Source: an uncultured Pseudomonadota bacterium (lineage in GTDB: Bacteria; Pseudomonadota; Gammaproteobacteria; Burkholderiales; SG8-39). Taken from it: a DNA stretch of 64,000 nt. A program made the translations under genes and the position numbers. Positions 55,050-62,357 of the stretch are shown here, piece after piece; within the stretch, counting starts at the first letter, position 1; every line of letters starts with the position of its first letter. The notes beneath the pieces were generated by a model. That model was given only the letters and a program-made list of their open reading frames with translations, ran no database searches and was not told where the DNA came from. The stretch is taken from assembly GCA_903921325.1 (NCBI GenBank), contig CAIXPL010000037.1:223621-287620 (forward strand), in the 5' to 3' direction.

Positions 55050-56168
55050 ATGATCTCGCCTGCCTGTCTGTGTCAACTGAGTGCGGCTGGTCGATCACGC
55101 CGCCAGGCCGTGTTTGCAATCGGCACGGTGGCGGCATCGTCGATATTGCCGGCCAGCGTCATCGCAGAGCGTGCGGGTGCCGCAGAACTACCTGCTGGCG
55201 TGGCCTCTGCTGCCACCGCACCTGAACGCGACCTGATTGATCTGCACTTTCATTTTCTGCCACCGCGCTACATGGCCGAAGAGCACAAGCGGCTGGATTT
55301 CGGTCATGACAAACCGCTCTCCGAAATCCTCTCGTGGCGGCCGCAGATGGCGATCGAGGTGATGGACCGATATGGCATTGCCACTGCGATGGCCTCGGTG
55401 TCCACGCCCGGCGTGTGGTTTGGTGATATCGCGGCCGGCCGGCGTCTGGCGCGGGAATGGAATGACTACGCGGCAGAACAGGCGCGCGCCTTCCCTGGTC
55501 GCTTCGGGCTGTTCGCAACCGTGCCATTGCCGGACGCCGAAGGGTCGTTGCGCGAGATCGAGCATGCACTCGACACATTGCAGGCCGATGGCATCGGGCT
55601 GCTTACCAGCTATGACGGCCGCTATCTGGGCGATGCCGGTTTTCGGCCGGTATTCGACGAGCTCAATCGCCGCGCCGCGGTGGTATTTGTTCACCCCACG
55701 GTCGCCGCATGCTGCGGCGCGACCCTGCCCAAGGTGATTCCGCAAACGATCGAATATCCCTTTGACACCACGCGCACAATCACCAGCCTGCTCGTCAATG
55801 GAACACTGTCGCGCTACCCGGCGATACGCTGGGTGTTCTCGCATGGTGGCGGCGCCACGCCGGTGCTGGCGGCACGGATGGAGGAATTGCTGGGTCGCCG
55901 CAAGGATCTTGCCGAAGCCATTCCAAATGGTGTTTTGCATGAATTGCGCCGGCTGCACTACGACACCGCCAGCGCGACATCGGCCCCTGCAATGGCCGCG
56001 TTGCTCAAACTTGTGCCTGCCTCGCAGGTGATGTTTGGCAGTGACTATCCCTTTGTCAACACCGCGCATCTGATGGCGGAATTTGCGGATCTTCAACTGA
56101 GCAGCGCGGATCGGGCCGCGATTGCCCGGGGCAACGCCCGGCGCTTGCTCGCAAGACGTGCGGGCTAG
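55050..56168 (+). CDS. Amidohydrolase family protein (ACMSD-like) with predicted export signal
   Basis: The 372-residue protein starts with a signal containing two arginines ([17 protein letters not shown]), though the residues after them are not an ideal Tat motif. The core is a TIM-barrel amidohydrolase of the decarboxylase-like group: [11 protein letters not shown] with the HxH-type metal motif, [12 protein letters not shown], and the C-terminal VMFGSDYPF with the metal-site Asp. Relatives decarboxylate or hydrolyse aromatic and unsaturated acids. Its stop is 11 bases before cofC, so it is probably co-transcribed with the F420 genes. Confidence 0.85.
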   Translation: MISPACLCQLSAAGRSRRQAVFAIGTVAASSILPASVIAERAGAAELPAGVASAATAPERDLIDLHFHFLPPRYMAEEHKRLDFGHDKPLSEILSWRPQMAIEVMDRYGIATAMASVSTPGVWFGDIAAGRRLAREWNDYAAEQARAFPGRFGLFATVPLPDAEGSLREIEHALDTLQADGIGLLTSYDGRYLGDAGFRPVFDELNRRAAVVFVHPTVAACCGATLPKVIPQTIEYPFDTTRTITSLLVNGTLSRYPAIRWVFSHGGGATPVLAARMEELLGRRKDLAEAIPNGVLHELRRLHYDTASATSAPAMAALLKLVPASQVMFGSDYPFVNTAHLMAEFADLQLSSADRAAIARGNARRLLARRAG

Positions 56169-56179
56169 AGCCGGCGGCG

Positions 56180-56830
56180 ATGCATCAGGTACTGCTCATA
56201 GCCGCGCGCGGATTGGCCCACGGCAAGCAACGGCTTTCCGGTGTTCTCGATGCACCGGCGCGCAGTGCGCTTAACCGGCGCTGGTTGACGCATGTGCTCG
56301 CTGTGGCGCGCAGCCAGTGCACCGATACGCTGCGCGTGGCTGTGGTCAGTCCGGACCCGGACACACTGGCGTTTGCTGAAGCCGCTGGCGCCATACCCAT
56401 TGCTGAAATGCAACTGGCTGGACTGAATCAGGCACTGACCTGGGCCCGTGCCCAGTTGCAACTGCGTGGTGCGCGCTACCTGACTGTGCTGCCGGCTGAT
56501 CTTCCCTATCTCGAACCCGCCGATGTCCGCGCGTTGCTCGATGGTCCGCACCACCAGGTGGTGATCGCACCGGATCTGGCGGATCGAGGCACCAATGGTT
56601 TGGGTATTCCGATCGGTCCTGACAGTTTGCACGGGCGGCAATTTCCCTTTGCATTCGGGCCCGATAGCTGTACCGCGCATCACCGCGCAGCGCTCGCTGT
56701 CGGGTTGCAGGTACGCGTCGTGAATCGGCGCGGTTTGCAATGCGATATCGATACGCCACAGGATCTCGATGATTGGCAGCGTAGCGTCGCCGCGATCGCC
56801 CCCACGCTCAAGGCCGAAGCGGAATCATGA
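56180..56830 (+). CDS. cofC: 2-phospho-L-lactate (or phosphoenolpyruvate/3-phosphoglycerate) guanylyltransferase
   Basis: CofC/FbiD activates the three-carbon acid that links Fo to the glutamate tail of coenzyme F420. The 216 residues show the N-terminal substrate loop GLAHGKQRLSGVL, LPADLPYLEPADV with the metal-binding Asp, and the C-terminal DRGTNGLGIPIG and FAFGPDSCTAHHRAA. Which acid is used (phospholactate, PEP or 3-phosphoglycerate) cannot be read by eye. The stop overlaps the fbiC start (ATGA). It is the first enzyme-coding gene of the F420 set. Confidence 0.93.
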   Translation: MHQVLLIAARGLAHGKQRLSGVLDAPARSALNRRWLTHVLAVARSQCTDTLRVAVVSPDPDTLAFAEAAGAIPIAEMQLAGLNQALTWARAQLQLRGARYLTVLPADLPYLEPADVRALLDGPHHQVVIAPDLADRGTNGLGIPIGPDSLHGRQFPFAFGPDSCTAHHRAALAVGLQVRVVNRRGLQCDIDTPQDLDDWQRSVAAIAPTLKAEAES

Positions 56831-59478
56831 ATGACGCTGAACTATGTCGCGTCATGAGCGATCCTGAACGACCTCGCATCATCAGCGCGGCTGACCTGCG
56901 GCGCATCGGCACCGAATTGCCATTGGCCGAATTGATGCGCCAGGCTGCGGCACTGCGCGATGAGGCCCATGGCATACGGGTATCCTATTCGCGCAAAGTG
57001 TTCATTCCGCTGACCCGGCTGTGCCGCGACACCTGCCGTTACTGCACCTTTGCCACCACGCCGCGTCGCCTGGCGTCACCCTATTTGTCGCGCGCCGAGG
57101 TGATCGCAATCGCCCGCGCTGGTGAACAGGCGGGATGCAAGGAGGCCTTATTCACCCTGGGCGACAATCCCGAGTCGCGCTATCGGTCGGCGCGTGCGGC
57201 ACTTGATCAAATGGGGTTTGCCAGCACGATCGACTATCTGGCCGCCATGTGTCAGGCAGTGCTCGATGAGACCGGATTGCTGCCGCATGTGAATCCCGGT
57301 GTGATGACCGAGGCGCAGATCGCACAATTGCGCAAGGTGTCAGTGTCGCAGGGGCTGATGCTCGAATCGAGCGCCGCACGTCTGTGTGAGCGCGGCGGGC
57401 CACATCATGGGGCACCGGACAAGCAACCGGCGTTGCGTCTCGCAGTGATCGAGGCGGCGGGGCGGCAACAGGTGCCCTTCACCAGCGGAATTCTCATCGG
57501 TATCGGTGAGACGCGCGAGGAGCGCCTGGACGCCCTGTTCGCCCTGCGCGCACTGCACTTGCGCTACGGCCATTTGCAGGAAATCATTGTGCAAAATTTC
57601 CGCGCCAAAGCCGGTACACCCATGAATGCGGCGGCGGAGCCGGGGTTTGACGATCTGGCATGGACCGTGGCGATGGCACGGATCATATTCGGTGGAGCCA
57701 TGAATATCCAGGTGCCGCCGAACCTGTCCCCCGATGAATATGCGCAAGCCGTCGATGCCGGCATCAATGACTGGGGCGGCGTGTCACCCGTCACCCCCGA
57801 CCACGTGAATCCAGAGGCGCCGTGGCCGCAGCTTGACCATCTGGCCGAGCGCACCGGTGAGCGCGGCAAGCTGCTCGTTGAGCGCCTGGCCACCTATCCG
57901 GCCTGGTGCCGTGAGGCCGATCGATGGCACCACGCGCCGATGGCGGCGCGCATCCGTGCCTTGATGGACACCGAAGGGTATGCGCGCACCGACCCATGGG
58001 CTCCCGGGCGCAGTGATGTCGCGCTGCCCGTGCGCGCGTCAGCACTCGGCGCTCCAGTGGTTGATGGGCGTGCGGTTGATGCGCGTTCGGCAGCTGCGCA
58101 TAGGGTTGATGGGCATGCGGTTGATGCGCCTGTCGTTGATGCCGCTGTGGTTGATGCGCACGTGACCGATGGGCCTGTCGTCGGCGGGTCTTTGACGGGT
58201 GCACACAGGTTTGCGGGGCGGCGCTCGCCCGGTTTCGATCGGCTGATCGCCCGCGCCGAGCGCGGCGAGCGTTTGCCGGAAGAGGACATCGAGCGTTTGT
58301 TTGCAGCCCGTGGCGATGAGCTCGAAGGTCTCACTGTGGCAGCCGACGCACTGCGGCGCGCTCAGTGCGGCGATCGCGTTGGCTACGTGGTGAACCGCAA
58401 TATCAATTACACCAATGTGTGCACCTACCGCTGCCGTTTCTGTGCCTTCTCCAAAGGGCGCGGTGAGGCTTCGGCGAGATTGCGTGGCGAGCCCTACGAT
58501 CTGTCGGTCGGCGAAATCCAGCGTCGCGTGCACGAGGCCTGGCAACGCGGCGCGACCGAGGTGTGCATGCAGGGCGGCATCCACCCCGACTACAGCGGGC
58601 ATACCTATCTGGCCATTGTGCGCGCGGTGAAGGAAGTGGAGCCGCGCATGCATGTGCATGCCTTCTCGCCCCTGGAAGTAACCCACGGCGCGACCACGCT
58701 CGGGCTCAGCCTGAGTGCGTATCTTGAACAATTGCGCGACGCTGGATTGGGTTCGCTGCCGGGTACGGCGGCCGAGATTCTCGATGACAGCGTACGCCGG
58801 GTCATTTGCCCGGACAAGATCAACACGGGCGAGTGGGTTGCTGTCATGGAGGCGGCGCATGCGGTCGGACTGCGCGCCACCGCAACGATCATGTATGGCC
58901 ATATGGAATCAGCGCGGCACTGGGCGCGCCATCTGCTCGTGTTACGTGATCTGCAGGCGCGCACCGGGGTGTTTACCGAATTTGTACCCTTGCCTTTCGT
59001 TCACATGGAGGCACCGCTCGCCTTGCGCGGCGCGGCACGGCATGGACCGACCTGGCGTGAGGCGTTGTTGATGCATTCGGTGGCGCGGCTGGTGTTGCAT
59101 CCGCTGGTGCACAACATTCAGGCCTCGTGGGTCAAACTCGGACCACAGGGCGTGGCGCAGTGTTTGCAGGCCGGTGCCAATGATCTGGGCGGAACGCTCA
59201 TGAATGAAAGCATTTCGCGAGCGGCTGGCACCGAGCACGGCCAGGAGCTGGCGCCGGCACAGATGGACGCACTGATACAGCAAGCCTCGCGCGTGCCGAT
59301 GCAACGCACGACGCTGTACGCGCCGGCTGATCCCGCGCAAGTGGCAGGTTCTTACGCCGCAGCGAATCTGACCCCGCTGGTGCAGGAACGTGCCGGGCGC
59401 CATGCACGCATCCAGGCACCGGCCGGGCAATTGAATCATTTATCAAACGAACCCCTTTACGGAGTTGTATCGCCATGA
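56827..59478 (+). CDS. fbiC: 7,8-didemethyl-8-hydroxy-5-deazariboflavin (Fo) synthase, CofG-CofH fusion
   Basis: This 883-residue protein makes the deazaflavin core Fo from tyrosine and the riboflavin precursor. It has two radical SAM domains, CofG-like with Cys66, Cys70 and Cys73 (CRDTCRYC) and CofH-like with Cys532, Cys536 and Cys539 (CTYRCRFC). Domain order matches actinobacterial FbiC. Between them, at about 395-455, is a linker of Val-Asp-rich degenerate repeats. ATGA overlaps join it to cofC and npdG. The fusion is the usual actinobacterial form, whereas archaea have separate CofG and CofH. Confidence 0.96.
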   Translation: MNDAELCRVMSDPERPRIISAADLRRIGTELPLAELMRQAAALRDEAHGIRVSYSRKVFIPLTRLCRDTCRYCTFATTPRRLASPYLSRAEVIAIARAGEQAGCKEALFTLGDNPESRYRSARAALDQMGFASTIDYLAAMCQAVLDETGLLPHVNPGVMTEAQIAQLRKVSVSQGLMLESSAARLCERGGPHHGAPDKQPALRLAVIEAAGRQQVPFTSGILIGIGETREERLDALFALRALHLRYGHLQEIIVQNFRAKAGTPMNAAAEPGFDDLAWTVAMARIIFGGAMNIQVPPNLSPDEYAQAVDAGINDWGGVSPVTPDHVNPEAPWPQLDHLAERTGERGKLLVERLATYPAWCREADRWHHAPMAARIRALMDTEGYARTDPWAPGRSDVALPVRASALGAPVVDGRAVDARSAAAHRVDGHAVDAPVVDAAVVDAHVTDGPVVGGSLTGAHRFAGRRSPGFDRLIARAERGERLPEEDIERLFAARGDELEGLTVAADALRRAQCGDRVGYVVNRNINYTNVCTYRCRFCAFSKGRGEASARLRGEPYDLSVGEIQRRVHEAWQRGATEVCMQGGIHPDYSGHTYLAIVRAVKEVEPRMHVHAFSPLEVTHGATTLGLSLSAYLEQLRDAGLGSLPGTAAEILDDSVRRVICPDKINTGEWVAVMEAAHAVGLRATATIMYGHMESARHWARHLLVLRDLQARTGVFTEFVPLPFVHMEAPLALRGAARHGPTWREALLMHSVARLVLHPLVHNIQASWVKLGPQGVAQCLQAGANDLGGTLMNESISRAAGTEHGQELAPAQMDALIQQASRVPMQRTTLYAPADPAQVAGSYAAANLTPLVQERAGRHARIQAPAGQLNHLSNEPLYGVVSP
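58050..58200 (+). repeat. Degenerate GTTGATG tandem repeats in the fbiC linker
   Basis: The core GTTGATG recurs about seven times in 120 bases at spacings of multiples of three (for example VVDGRAVDARS, HRVDGHAVDAP, VVDAAVVDAHV). All copies stay in frame. The encoded segment has no expected fold and lies exactly between the two radical SAM domains. Its length may vary between strains. Confidence 0.75.
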
Positions 59479-60326
59479 GTGAAAGTACCGCGATGGCGCA
59501 ACGGCCAGCGGACGCGAAATTGCCCACTATTGCGGTTCTGGGTGGCAGCGGTCGCGAAGGGGGCGGGCTGGCCTTTCGCTGGGCCCATGCCGGTTATCCC
59601 GTCGTCATTGGTTCACGCGATCCGGCACGTGCGGTCACTGCGGCGGCGGCACTGAATGATGAGTTGAACCGTGCAGCGCTCAGCGCAGTATCACTGAACG
59701 ACGAGCTGAACCGCGCCGTCCCGGGTGGCGTACATTCTGACCCGGCACCGGCACCGGCAGGGCGCGCCGACGCGCCGGCGACTCGACCGCTTGCCACGCA
59801 GCATCACGCTGTGGTCGGAACGAGTCAGCGCGAGGCGGCTGCGGCTGCCGAAATCGTCGTGTTCGCTGTGCCCTATAGCGCGCAGATGCCGCTGGCCGAT
59901 GAAGTGGCAGACCTGCTCGCCGGAAAAATCGTCGTTGACGTCACTGTTCCGCTGGTGCCGCCGCGTGTCGATCGGGTGCAATTGCCGGCCGGCGGTTCGG
60001 CGGTGCAGGCGTTGCAGGACCGCCTCGGTCAGGCGGTGCGCGTGATCTCGGCATTTCAGAATATCTCGGCCACGCATTTGCGCGATCCGCACTATGTCAT
60101 CGATTGCGACGTGCTGGTCTGTGGCGATGATGCCGATGCGCGCCAGGTGGTGATCGATCTGGCGGCTGCTGCGGGGCTTGCTGCCTGGCACGCCGGACCG
60201 CTCGCCAATTCGGTGGCTACCGAGGCGCTGACCTCGCTCCTGATCGCAATCAACAAGCGCTACAAGGTGCCGGCTTCCGGAATCCGGATCACTGGCGTAC
60301 CGGGTCGGGACGCCCGCAAGGCGTGA
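59475..60326 (+). CDS. npdG: NADPH:F420 oxidoreductase (NpdG/FNO family)
   Basis: The protein has the N-terminal dinucleotide motif TIAVLGGSGREGGGLAFRWAHA and IGSRDPARA, and the family segments EIVVFAVPYSAQ, GKIVVDVTVPL and the AFQNISATHL region that contacts F420. It transfers hydride between F420 and NADP. At 283 residues it is about 60 longer than usual. The extra part (about 55-112) contains a 14-residue tandem repeat (ALNDELNRAALSAV then SLNDELNRAVPGGV, 42 bases apart) and a Pro/Ala-rich stretch. It would provide F420H2 because no F420-dependent glucose-6-phosphate dehydrogenase is seen. Confidence 0.9.
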   Translation: MSESTAMAQRPADAKLPTIAVLGGSGREGGGLAFRWAHAGYPVVIGSRDPARAVTAAAALNDELNRAALSAVSLNDELNRAVPGGVHSDPAPAPAGRADAPATRPLATQHHAVVGTSQREAAAAAEIVVFAVPYSAQMPLADEVADLLAGKIVVDVTVPLVPPRVDRVQLPAGGSAVQALQDRLGQAVRVISAFQNISATHLRDPHYVIDCDVLVCGDDADARQVVIDLAAAAGLAAWHAGPLANSVATEALTSLLIAINKRYKVPASGIRITGVPGRDARKA

Positions 60327-60333
60327 TCGCTCG

Positions 60334-61089
60334 ATGCGCAGCCTGACACTGACCGCGCTTGCCGGTGTGCCCGAGATCGTTCGCGGTGCCGACCTGCCGG
60401 CCCTGATCGAGGCGGCTCTGCAGCGTTCTGGCGTGCAACCGCAGGCCGGCGATGCCCTGGTGCTCGCGCAAAAGATTGTCTCGAAGGCCGAGGGCCGCCA
60501 GGTTGACCTGCGCACTGTCACTCCGTCAGCCGAAGCGCTGCGATTAGCGCCTATCACCGGCAAGGATGCACGCTACGTCGAGGTGGTGCTGCGCGAATCG
60601 CGCACCGTGCTGCGCGCCGTGCCCGGGGTGCTGGTGGTCGAAGACGTACGCGGGTTTGTCACCGCCAACGCGGGTATTGATCAATCCAACGTGCCCGGTG
60701 ATGAGCAGGTGCTGTTGCTGCCGCTCGCGCCGCAGCGCTCGGCTGAGCGTTTGCGTGCGGCCTTGCGTGAACGCACTGGTGTTGATCAAGCGGTCATCAT
60801 CAACGACAGTTTTGGCCGTGCCTGGCGTAACGGCGTGGTCGGAACCGCCCTGGGTGTGAGCGGTTTGCCGGCGCTGGCTGACCTGCGCGGTCAGACCGAT
60901 CGTGACGGCCGCGCGCTGCGTACCACGCAAGTGGCGCTGGCCGATGAACTGGCCGCTGCGGGCTCGCTGGTGATGGGGCAGGCCGCCGAGGGAACGCCGG
61001 TCGTGCATGTGCGCGGGTTGCCGCGTTACGGTAGCGACGGCTCGATCGACGATCTGTTGCGACCGGCCGACAAGGATCTTTTTCGATGA
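60334..61089 (+). CDS. cofE: Coenzyme F420-0:L-glutamate ligase
   Basis: CofE adds glutamate residues to F420-0 using GTP. The 251 residues show LVLAQKIVSKAEGR, RESRTVLRAVPGVLVVEDV, the TANAGIDQSNVPGDEQVLLLP segment and SFGRAWRNGVVGTALGVSG. It corresponds to the N-terminal domain of mycobacterial FbiB; the C-terminal nitroreductase-like domain that reduces dehydro-F420 is absent. Its stop overlaps the ATG of a 29-codon mini-ORF that leads into cofD. Confidence 0.95.
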   Translation: MRSLTLTALAGVPEIVRGADLPALIEAALQRSGVQPQAGDALVLAQKIVSKAEGRQVDLRTVTPSAEALRLAPITGKDARYVEVVLRESRTVLRAVPGVLVVEDVRGFVTANAGIDQSNVPGDEQVLLLPLAPQRSAERLRAALRERTGVDQAVIINDSFGRAWRNGVVGTALGVSGLPALADLRGQTDRDGRALRTTQVALADELAAAGSLVMGQAAEGTPVVHVRGLPRYGSDGSIDDLLRPADKDLFR

Positions 61090-61175
61090 ACATCAGTCTG
61101 CCTCACGATGGCACCAACGGCTCGGGTGCGGATGCTGCGCGGCCGCACTCAGCCGATTCGGAGCTGCATCGATGA
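61086..61175 (+). repeat. Duplicated cofE/cofD junction with a 29-codon mini-ORF
   Basis: The frame starts at ATGA 61086-61089, overlapping the cofE stop, and ends at ATGA 61172-61175, overlapping the cofD start, a period of 86 bases. Its end ADSELHR copies the CofE end ADKDLFR (18 of 27 bases by hand count). Its beginning TCGATGAACATCAGTCTGC copies TCGATGAATCGCAGACTGC at the cofD start. The middle (about 15 residues, GTNGSGADAARP) is polar and not similar to either gene. Confidence 0.8.
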
Positions 61176-62134
61176 ATCGCAGACTGCTCGCGCTGGCTGG
61201 TGGGGTCGGCGGGGCGCGTCTGGCGCATGGACTCTCAAGCGTCTGCGTGCCCGATCAACTGAGCATCGTCGTCAACACCGGCGATGATTTCGAGCATCTT
61301 GGGCTGTCGATTTGCCCCGATCTGGATACCGTCTTCTATACCTTGTCCGGCCTGGCGGACCGCGCGCGTGGCTGGGGTCGTGCGGAAGAATCCTGGCACT
61401 TCATGGACACTTTGCGCAGCCTCGGTGGCGAGGACTGGTTCAACCTTGGCGATCGCGATCTGGCGCTGCACGTGTTACGCAGTGTGCATCTGCGCGCCGG
61501 CGGCACGCTTGAGCAGTTCACCGCCAGACTCGGTGAGCGCATGGGCATTGATTGCATCATTGCGCCGATGAGCAATGACCGGGTGTCGACCCGAATCCAT
61601 ACGGATCAGGGCGAGCTTGCTTTCCAGGACTATTTTGTCCGCTTGCGTTGCGAGCCGCCGGTGCGGGCAATTGATTACGCGGGTGCCGATCGTGCACAGC
61701 CCTCAGATCGCTTGATCGCGGCCCTGGCCGATCCGACGCTTGGCGCCGTGGTGCTGTGTCCGTCCAATCCCTGGCTCAGTATCGCCCCCATCCTTGCACT
61801 GCCCGCAGTGGCCGCCTGGTTCGATGCGCCGCAACGCCGTGTTCCGGTCGTGGCGGTGTCGCCAATTGTTGGTGGTGCCGCGCTCAAAGGTCCGGCCGCC
61901 AAGATCATGGTCGAGCTCGGGTTTGCAGCGAGTGTGCTTGGTTTGAGCGATTACTACGGCGCGCGGGTCGATGGCTGGGTGATCGACGAGCTTGATCGGC
62001 AGCATGCCGCTGCGTTGCGCGATCGGGGCAAATCGGTAATGGTCAGCCAGACGGTGATGCGCACCGATGAGGATCGTGCTGACCTGGCACGCACGGTGAT
62101 CGACTTTGCCGAACGTGTCCAGGTGAGGTCGTAG
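61172..62134 (+). CDS. cofD: 2-phospho-L-lactate transferase (F420 side-chain transferase)
   Basis: CofD/FbiA joins the guanylyl-activated three-carbon acid to Fo, giving F420-0 or dehydro-F420-0. The 320 residues start LLALAGGVGGARLAHGLSSV. They contain VVNTGDDFEHLGLSICPDLDT, the NLGDRDLALHVLR segment, CPSNPWLSIAPILA and SPIVGGAALKGPAAKIM. ATG 61172 is the start of the fold and overlaps the mini-ORF stop. With CofC, FbiC, CofE and NpdG in one run, this completes F420 synthesis. The 3' end is followed by repeat copies. Confidence 0.96.
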   Translation: MNRRLLALAGGVGGARLAHGLSSVCVPDQLSIVVNTGDDFEHLGLSICPDLDTVFYTLSGLADRARGWGRAEESWHFMDTLRSLGGEDWFNLGDRDLALHVLRSVHLRAGGTLEQFTARLGERMGIDCIIAPMSNDRVSTRIHTDQGELAFQDYFVRLRCEPPVRAIDYAGADRAQPSDRLIAALADPTLGAVVLCPSNPWLSIAPILALPAVAAWFDAPQRRVPVVAVSPIVGGAALKGPAAKIMVELGFAASVLGLSDYYGARVDGWVIDELDRQHAAALRDRGKSVMVSQTVMRTDEDRADLARTVIDFAERVQVRS

Positions 62135-62310
62135 ATCGCTTGCTGCGTGATCGATCGGCACCTGTGGTGATCGCATTCATCGAACCAGTCGAGGTGAAGT
62201 CGTCGCGCCGTTACCGCGCAATTCACCGCTACCTGCGGTGCCCGCATTTTCTGAATGTGCACAAGGAGTTGCAGTCCGACTTCGGATATTATCGGCGGCT
62301 GCACAGAGTG
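62096..62310 (+). repeat. 71-bp-period repeat from the cofD 3' end towards the next gene
   Basis: GTGATCGACTTTGCCGAACG at 62096, the coding 3' end of cofD, is echoed from 62167 (28 of 37 bases by hand count), where the cofD stop TAG has become TCG. A fainter third copy (GTGCCCGCATT) is at 62238 and possibly a fourth near 62308, giving a 71-base period. The second copy lies inside a 73-codon frame (TTG 62140 to TGA 62361) whose stop overlaps the ATG of the next gene. That frame is probably a relic rather than a gene. Confidence 0.6.
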
Positions 62311-62357
62311 CGGCAGATTGCGTGCCGCGCGGTCACGCCATTGAATAGAGCATCGCG

